A DNA stretch of 64,000 nt from Ancylostoma caninum (lineage: Eukaryota; Nematoda; Chromadorea; Rhabditida; Ancylostomatidae). A model generated the notes under the pieces. That model ran no database searches. It saw only the letters and a list, made by a program, of their open reading frames with translations, and was not told the origin of the DNA. Made by a program: the position numbers and the translations under genes. Below are positions 60,288 to 64,000 of the stretch, one piece after another (the first letter of the stretch is position 1; each line of letters starts with the position of its first letter). The stretch spans positions 248,001 to 312,000 of the forward strand of contig JBAJFG010000005.1 in NCBI GenBank assembly GCA_037903475.1, given 5' to 3'.

Positions 60288-62770
60288 TGTGTGTATGTAT
60301 GTGAATTGAAATTCAAGGGAATTCGAGAAAACTAGCAAATAGAACTTTGTGCACCTCTATATAGACATCATCTTTTATAGAAGGAGATTACCAAGATTTT
60401 ACAAAGAATATAATCTGCTATATAATATGAGACTACAATTTAATACTCTTACGATTCCTGAGGGCCAAGGAAGGTGCGTATATGAATCTCATTGGCCATA
60501 TCCTTCTCCGTGATGATAGGAATTTGAACTCGATCACCGTTCCCTTCAATTAGTTTTGGAATCCTAAATGCAATTTACAGTTGTTTTAATTTGCTCAAAT
60601 CAAGGGGCATGGGCTTTGCTATCGCTATGCAGTTCGGCTCAGAGAAAGGAACGCAAGAAATGTACCAAATGTAAGATTCGCCCTCGAACAGCCCTTCAGC
60701 AAACGCGATCACTCCGCGAATGCACACCTCATGTGAAGCTTCCAGTACGAGATAGAGATTCCGGTCACTTTTCGAAACTGCAAATCAAAGAATTTCTAGG
60801 TTGCATCTCACTGAGTACCCATGAACGCTGCGCTGATGCTCACCGAACAATTTGCACTCAACAGAAGTACCAATAGGGATCCGGAAATCCTTCTCTTTTT
60901 CAGATTCGCTCAGTTGTTCTTCTTGTTCAAAGTTGCTGAGCTCGATCTGGATAAAGAAAGCATTCTCCGAAGTAGTAACGAACTCTTCGAGAAGCTTGTA
61001 CTTTGGCACTAAAGTGTTGCAGCATTTCTTACGAATTTCGAACGAAAACAAGGGTAGTGAAGTTCTTGTCCTGAACAGTTGAAGGTTTTGATCAGTACTA
61101 CGCGCTTCGCCCCAGCGTACATATCTATTGTAAGTACAGAAAAACCAAAAACACTGTTGAGTGGGTAAATATCCGCTCACCAAGAGATTGTGTTTCTTCT
61201 GGCCGAAGAGATGTAGAGTTTCTTGCGTTTTGTCGACCAGTTCTTTTGGTTTAGAGTTGTTGTATCCATGAACTGTAATTCACTTCCGATCCACATACAT
61301 ATATTGTTTGGCTTCTAAAGCTGTGAACAAGGTGGAAACTACACCTAACTCATGCAGAAAACCGAGAACCTCAGATAAGCAGATTTTTTTAATTGGAAAA
61401 TCTTCCTGAGGGCTGTTCGCAATTTACAGCACTACATTATACGAACATATAGAGCGAGCGTCGATGACGGTGCGTTTTTGCCAGGAAGTTCACACTGCAA
61501 TCGCGTTTGGCAAACCAGGGTTTCTTGATAGATTTGATGTCATTTATCAAGAAAACTAAGCAACTATTGAGAAAACCCTATAATTTGATGTCGCGGCGAG
61601 GATTCCAGCGCGAGCGACGCCACGTGTTTCCTGGGTCAGCGGAATACGCACCGCCATCTGCAAAACCCCTGGTGTCATTGTTCGATCCCGGAAGGGAGAC
61701 TTCAAAAATGATACGAAAATGTACACCATGCCTGCACTGCTCGTATTTTGGTGACGAGGTCCAGTAGATACTAGACTTCTGTGAGCAGTTTGTCTTGAAG
61801 TGTCTTGAAGTCTGTTCTTTCAGTACATCCTCACCTTTGCCTTCGGCAGTTACCACAGTAAACTCCAACTCGTCGTCATTGTTCATCATTGATGTGAAGC
61901 CAGCTATCACTGTCTGTCCAGTAAGCGTAGAATCACGACAAACCACCTCTCCGTTTTCGTTTATCGATCGAACGTCAATCTTAAACCAATCAAGATTTAT
62001 GGTTCCGCTGTGGTCGTATGCATCACTGAGATTAACCATGGTAAACGTGGTAACACCGCGCAAATTTACCCATCGTTAGCTATCGCCATCGGGATGTTTA
62101 CCCTAGGTAATCTCAATGATGCATCCTAGCCTTTAGCAACGTTCTGGTAACTATTTGACTCGATGACTTGACTTTCAAATGGTGATTAATTGAATGGATC
62201 GAATTTCAAGTCAACGCAAGCACAGAATGGTCATTTTGGAACGACCCTAGTTTCTAAGATTCCTAAGGATCAAGGACCGAAAGTTAGATGCTAACAAAAC
62301 CGATTTTGTTTAGTTCAAGGTCAACACCACAGCAAGGATCTGCATATGCACCTTTCCGGAACTCCAAACACAGGTGATCATGTCGTTATTAGGATAAGGT
62401 AAGATAGCAGTTATGACACTTTTCGACTTTATTCGCCACAGCCGTTGATCCTGGTGGTACATTCCCACGGTACCGTTGGCCAACGCGTAACCGAAGCGGT
62501 TCCTTAACATCCATTATTCGGCTATGGTGAAAGGTTCCAAAAAGAACAAATACCTGTCGAATCCCTGAAGGACTATAACAGCATCTGTCTCCAGTAGTTC
62601 CGCCCGCATCAGGTCGTTTTTGAAAATGCGCAGTTCACTATCCGGAGATCCAATGATCAGCTATAACCACTATTTTATCTAAACTTGTTATGATGTCACT
62701 GGAAATCTCAGTACCTCCATCTCTCCGTCGCCGTCGAAATCGCAGAAGCACATTGTGGTTACAGCATCAC
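58699..62770 (-). CDS. bbs-2: BBS-2, BBSome subunit (13 C-terminal exons; N-terminus outside window)
   Basis: Exons: 62770-62715, 62660-62554, 62502-62352, 61979-61835, 61272-61181, 61027-60819, 60563-60453, 60128-59996, 59934-59788, 59720-59583, 59476-59364, 59122-58974, 58856-58699; about 569 codons with consistent phases. BBS2 is a core subunit of the BBSome, the cilium coat that moves membrane proteins with intraflagellar transport. Recognisable blocks are CDFDGDGEME, the second half of the beta-propeller (RFGYALANGTVGMY, LWRIKSK, WSSGK), TGQTVIAG, ELV...LFGQKKHNLL, IPIITEKD, GNIIQSLCDYFVIDTLE, VVRAEDA and NNHERFVQSLRKLH. Human BBS2 is about 721 aa, so roughly 150 N-terminal residues are missing; I found no match for them between 62771 and 64000. 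The exon at 61027-60819 was placed mainly by phase and is the least certain internal one. A (GT)n microsatellite occupies the intron at 60191-60294. The gene is convergent with ebax-1. Confidence 0.94.
60191..60294. repeat. (GT)n microsatellite in a bbs-2 intron
   Basis: About 50 GT units with two late interruptions, between the exons 60563-60453 and 60128-59996. Confidence 0.98.
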
Positions 62771-64000
62771 CTCAAGAAACCGCTTTTTTTCAGCGGAAAA
62801 GAAGTACAGAAAGGAATTGGAGAAATGAAGAGCAAAGAATGTGTGCGTCGTGTCAGACGGATATCCGATGAATATGAAGAGAATAAAAGGTGGGATTAGT
62901 TTAACATCTGTCCCATTTTATTCCATTTCCTTCCTATTTAAATGAATGTCTGTGCAGTACGTCCACACTATCAGCCTGTTGAACAATTGGCAGGTCGGTC
63001 CGGGTTCATTCTTACTCCCTATGGCACCACCGCCCTCATTCTCATTCTCGAGAAAAATAATAAATAAGCACTTTCCTTCCCCATTTGAGGTATGGAAAAT
63101 CTTTATGACACTCACTTTTCCTTGTGCTACTGGATCTTACCCAAACCGAAGTACATGCGCTGCGATTTCATGTGAAATCTGGAGCATTCCCACAGAAATT
63201 ACACTGCTTTTTCCAAATTTAGCGCCCGTCTTTTTTTTTTACGGTGGAATTCTCCGTAAGAGCAAACAGTTAACGGGAAAATTTTTGATTAATAAAGCAT
63301 GACGTCAACCAGACCTAACACCGATCGTGAGCCTCCTAGTAGTTCACAGATGCAGTCGGCTTCGGAGGACTAAATGCTCAGTTGACTGACGTCTGATAAG
63401 TGCAGACTGTTCTTTGCCTCGTTGTTCACTGAATTCTATTGCGAAGAAAATGTATTTTGTCAGACAATGGCTGAAGACCTCTAGCAGTTGGGTTCAGGCA
63501 CCGGTTCGTAGTAAATAATTGTTGTTTGTGTTTTAATAAATGTCTTGCTGAAAATTTTCAAAGAGCGAGAACTTGCGTAGCCACCTAGTAGTTGCCACGC
63601 TTAGTTTTCAACCACAAGGATGTTCGAAAAAAATCTCTAATTCACTCGCAAAAACCAAGATCATTGTACTCATAATATTCTTCGCGTATGGAATCTTGTC
63701 ACTGAGCCTTTTCTTGGAGTGTTTTCCCTTGGGATAAGAACAGCAACTTGCGCGGTATCAATATTTATGTGATTTAAGAACTTTCTGATTTGTAACAAAA
63801 GATAATATATTTTCATGAAAAACAAAGTGAGGAACTTCTGTCGTCGTACATAACAAGAGGACTCTCTAAGTAAAGATTGCTGGTGAAATGAGGACGAAGT
63901 GCAAGGTTAAATCAACCATAGATAAATGGGGATCTGCCTAAGACGAGCTCTCAAGAACTATGTGGGGACCTTTCATTATGAGTAAATTCTGAGCATATTC
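62771..64000. other. Upstream part of bbs-2: probable long intron
   Basis: The first bbs-2 exon in the window starts in phase 1, so a coding exon must precede it. I searched this stretch on the minus strand for the expected family blocks (such as the GGNC motif and the start of the propeller) and found none. It is probably a large intron, with the remaining N-terminal exons past the window edge. Confidence 0.5.

Noticed and set aside
59960..60338. 118- and 76-codon frames rich in Thr-His
   Set aside because: The length comes from the (GT)n microsatellite; the genuine bbs-2 exon in this stretch uses only 59996-60128.
63138..63178. Possible small bbs-2 exon (ISHEIAAHVLRFG) on the minus strand
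   Set aside because: It has an acceptor and a donor, but the match to BBS2 is weak and the sequence that should follow (the GGNC block) is absent.
1..64000. CRISPR arrays, bacterial operons, tRNA or rRNA genes
   Set aside because: No spaced direct-repeat array, no ribosome-binding-site gene clusters and no cloverleaf or rRNA signature were seen; the window is intron-rich animal DNA.

Overview
This is a eukaryotic window, almost certainly nuclear DNA of a strongylid (hookworm-like) nematode. The genes are cut into many short exons of about 55-240 bp. Their 3' splice sites are of the nematode TTT(T)CAG/TTTAG type, and splice-acceptor-like sequences sit 2-17 nt before four start codons, as expected for SL trans-splicing. 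The intergenic and intronic DNA is full of small inverted-repeat transposons. At about 11.34-12.06 kb there is a decayed RTE-type LINE endonuclease that resembles copies I know from hookworm genomes. There is no prokaryotic gene organisation, CRISPR array, rRNA or tRNA that I can support.

Layout. (1) 3.3-10.9 kb, minus strand: an 11-exon CHK-kinase-like (DUF1679/EcKinase-like) gene, complete, 418 aa. (2) 10.9-17.4 kb: gene-free, with the decayed LINE. (3) 17.4-21.7 kb, minus: a complete 6-exon cytosolic thymidine kinase, 234 aa. (4) 21.7-26.0 kb: intergenic, rich in MITEs and hairpins. (5) 26.0-33.4 kb, minus: rad-51, 11 exons, 353 aa, with a 1.4-kb inverted-repeat transposon in its second intron. 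(6) 33.4-38.2 kb: the divergent intergenic region between rad-51 and ebax-1, with three transposon insertions and a GC-rich island. (7) 38.2-55.5 kb, plus: ebax-1 (ZSWIM8), about 42 exons and about 1648 aa, including two apparent GC-AG introns. (8) 55.5-58.7 kb: intergenic. (9) 58.7-62.8 kb, minus: the last 13 exons of bbs-2, whose N-terminal exons lie beyond the right edge of the window.

All exon models were built by hand from splice signals, reading phase and remembered family alignments. The summed CDS lengths of the CHK-like gene, the kinase, rad-51 and ebax-1 are each divisible by three, which supports the boundaries. The genes have unrelated jobs: a DNA-precursor salvage enzyme and a recombinase, which appear also to be neighbours in Caenorhabditis elegans; a CRL substrate receptor involved in microRNA turnover; and a ciliary BBSome subunit. 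I did not find a clearly new biological system. The most interesting items are the RNA-hairpin candidates inside ebax-1 introns, the GC-AG introns, the local frame break in ebax-1 exon 22, and the nested transposons whose empty sites can be compared within the window.
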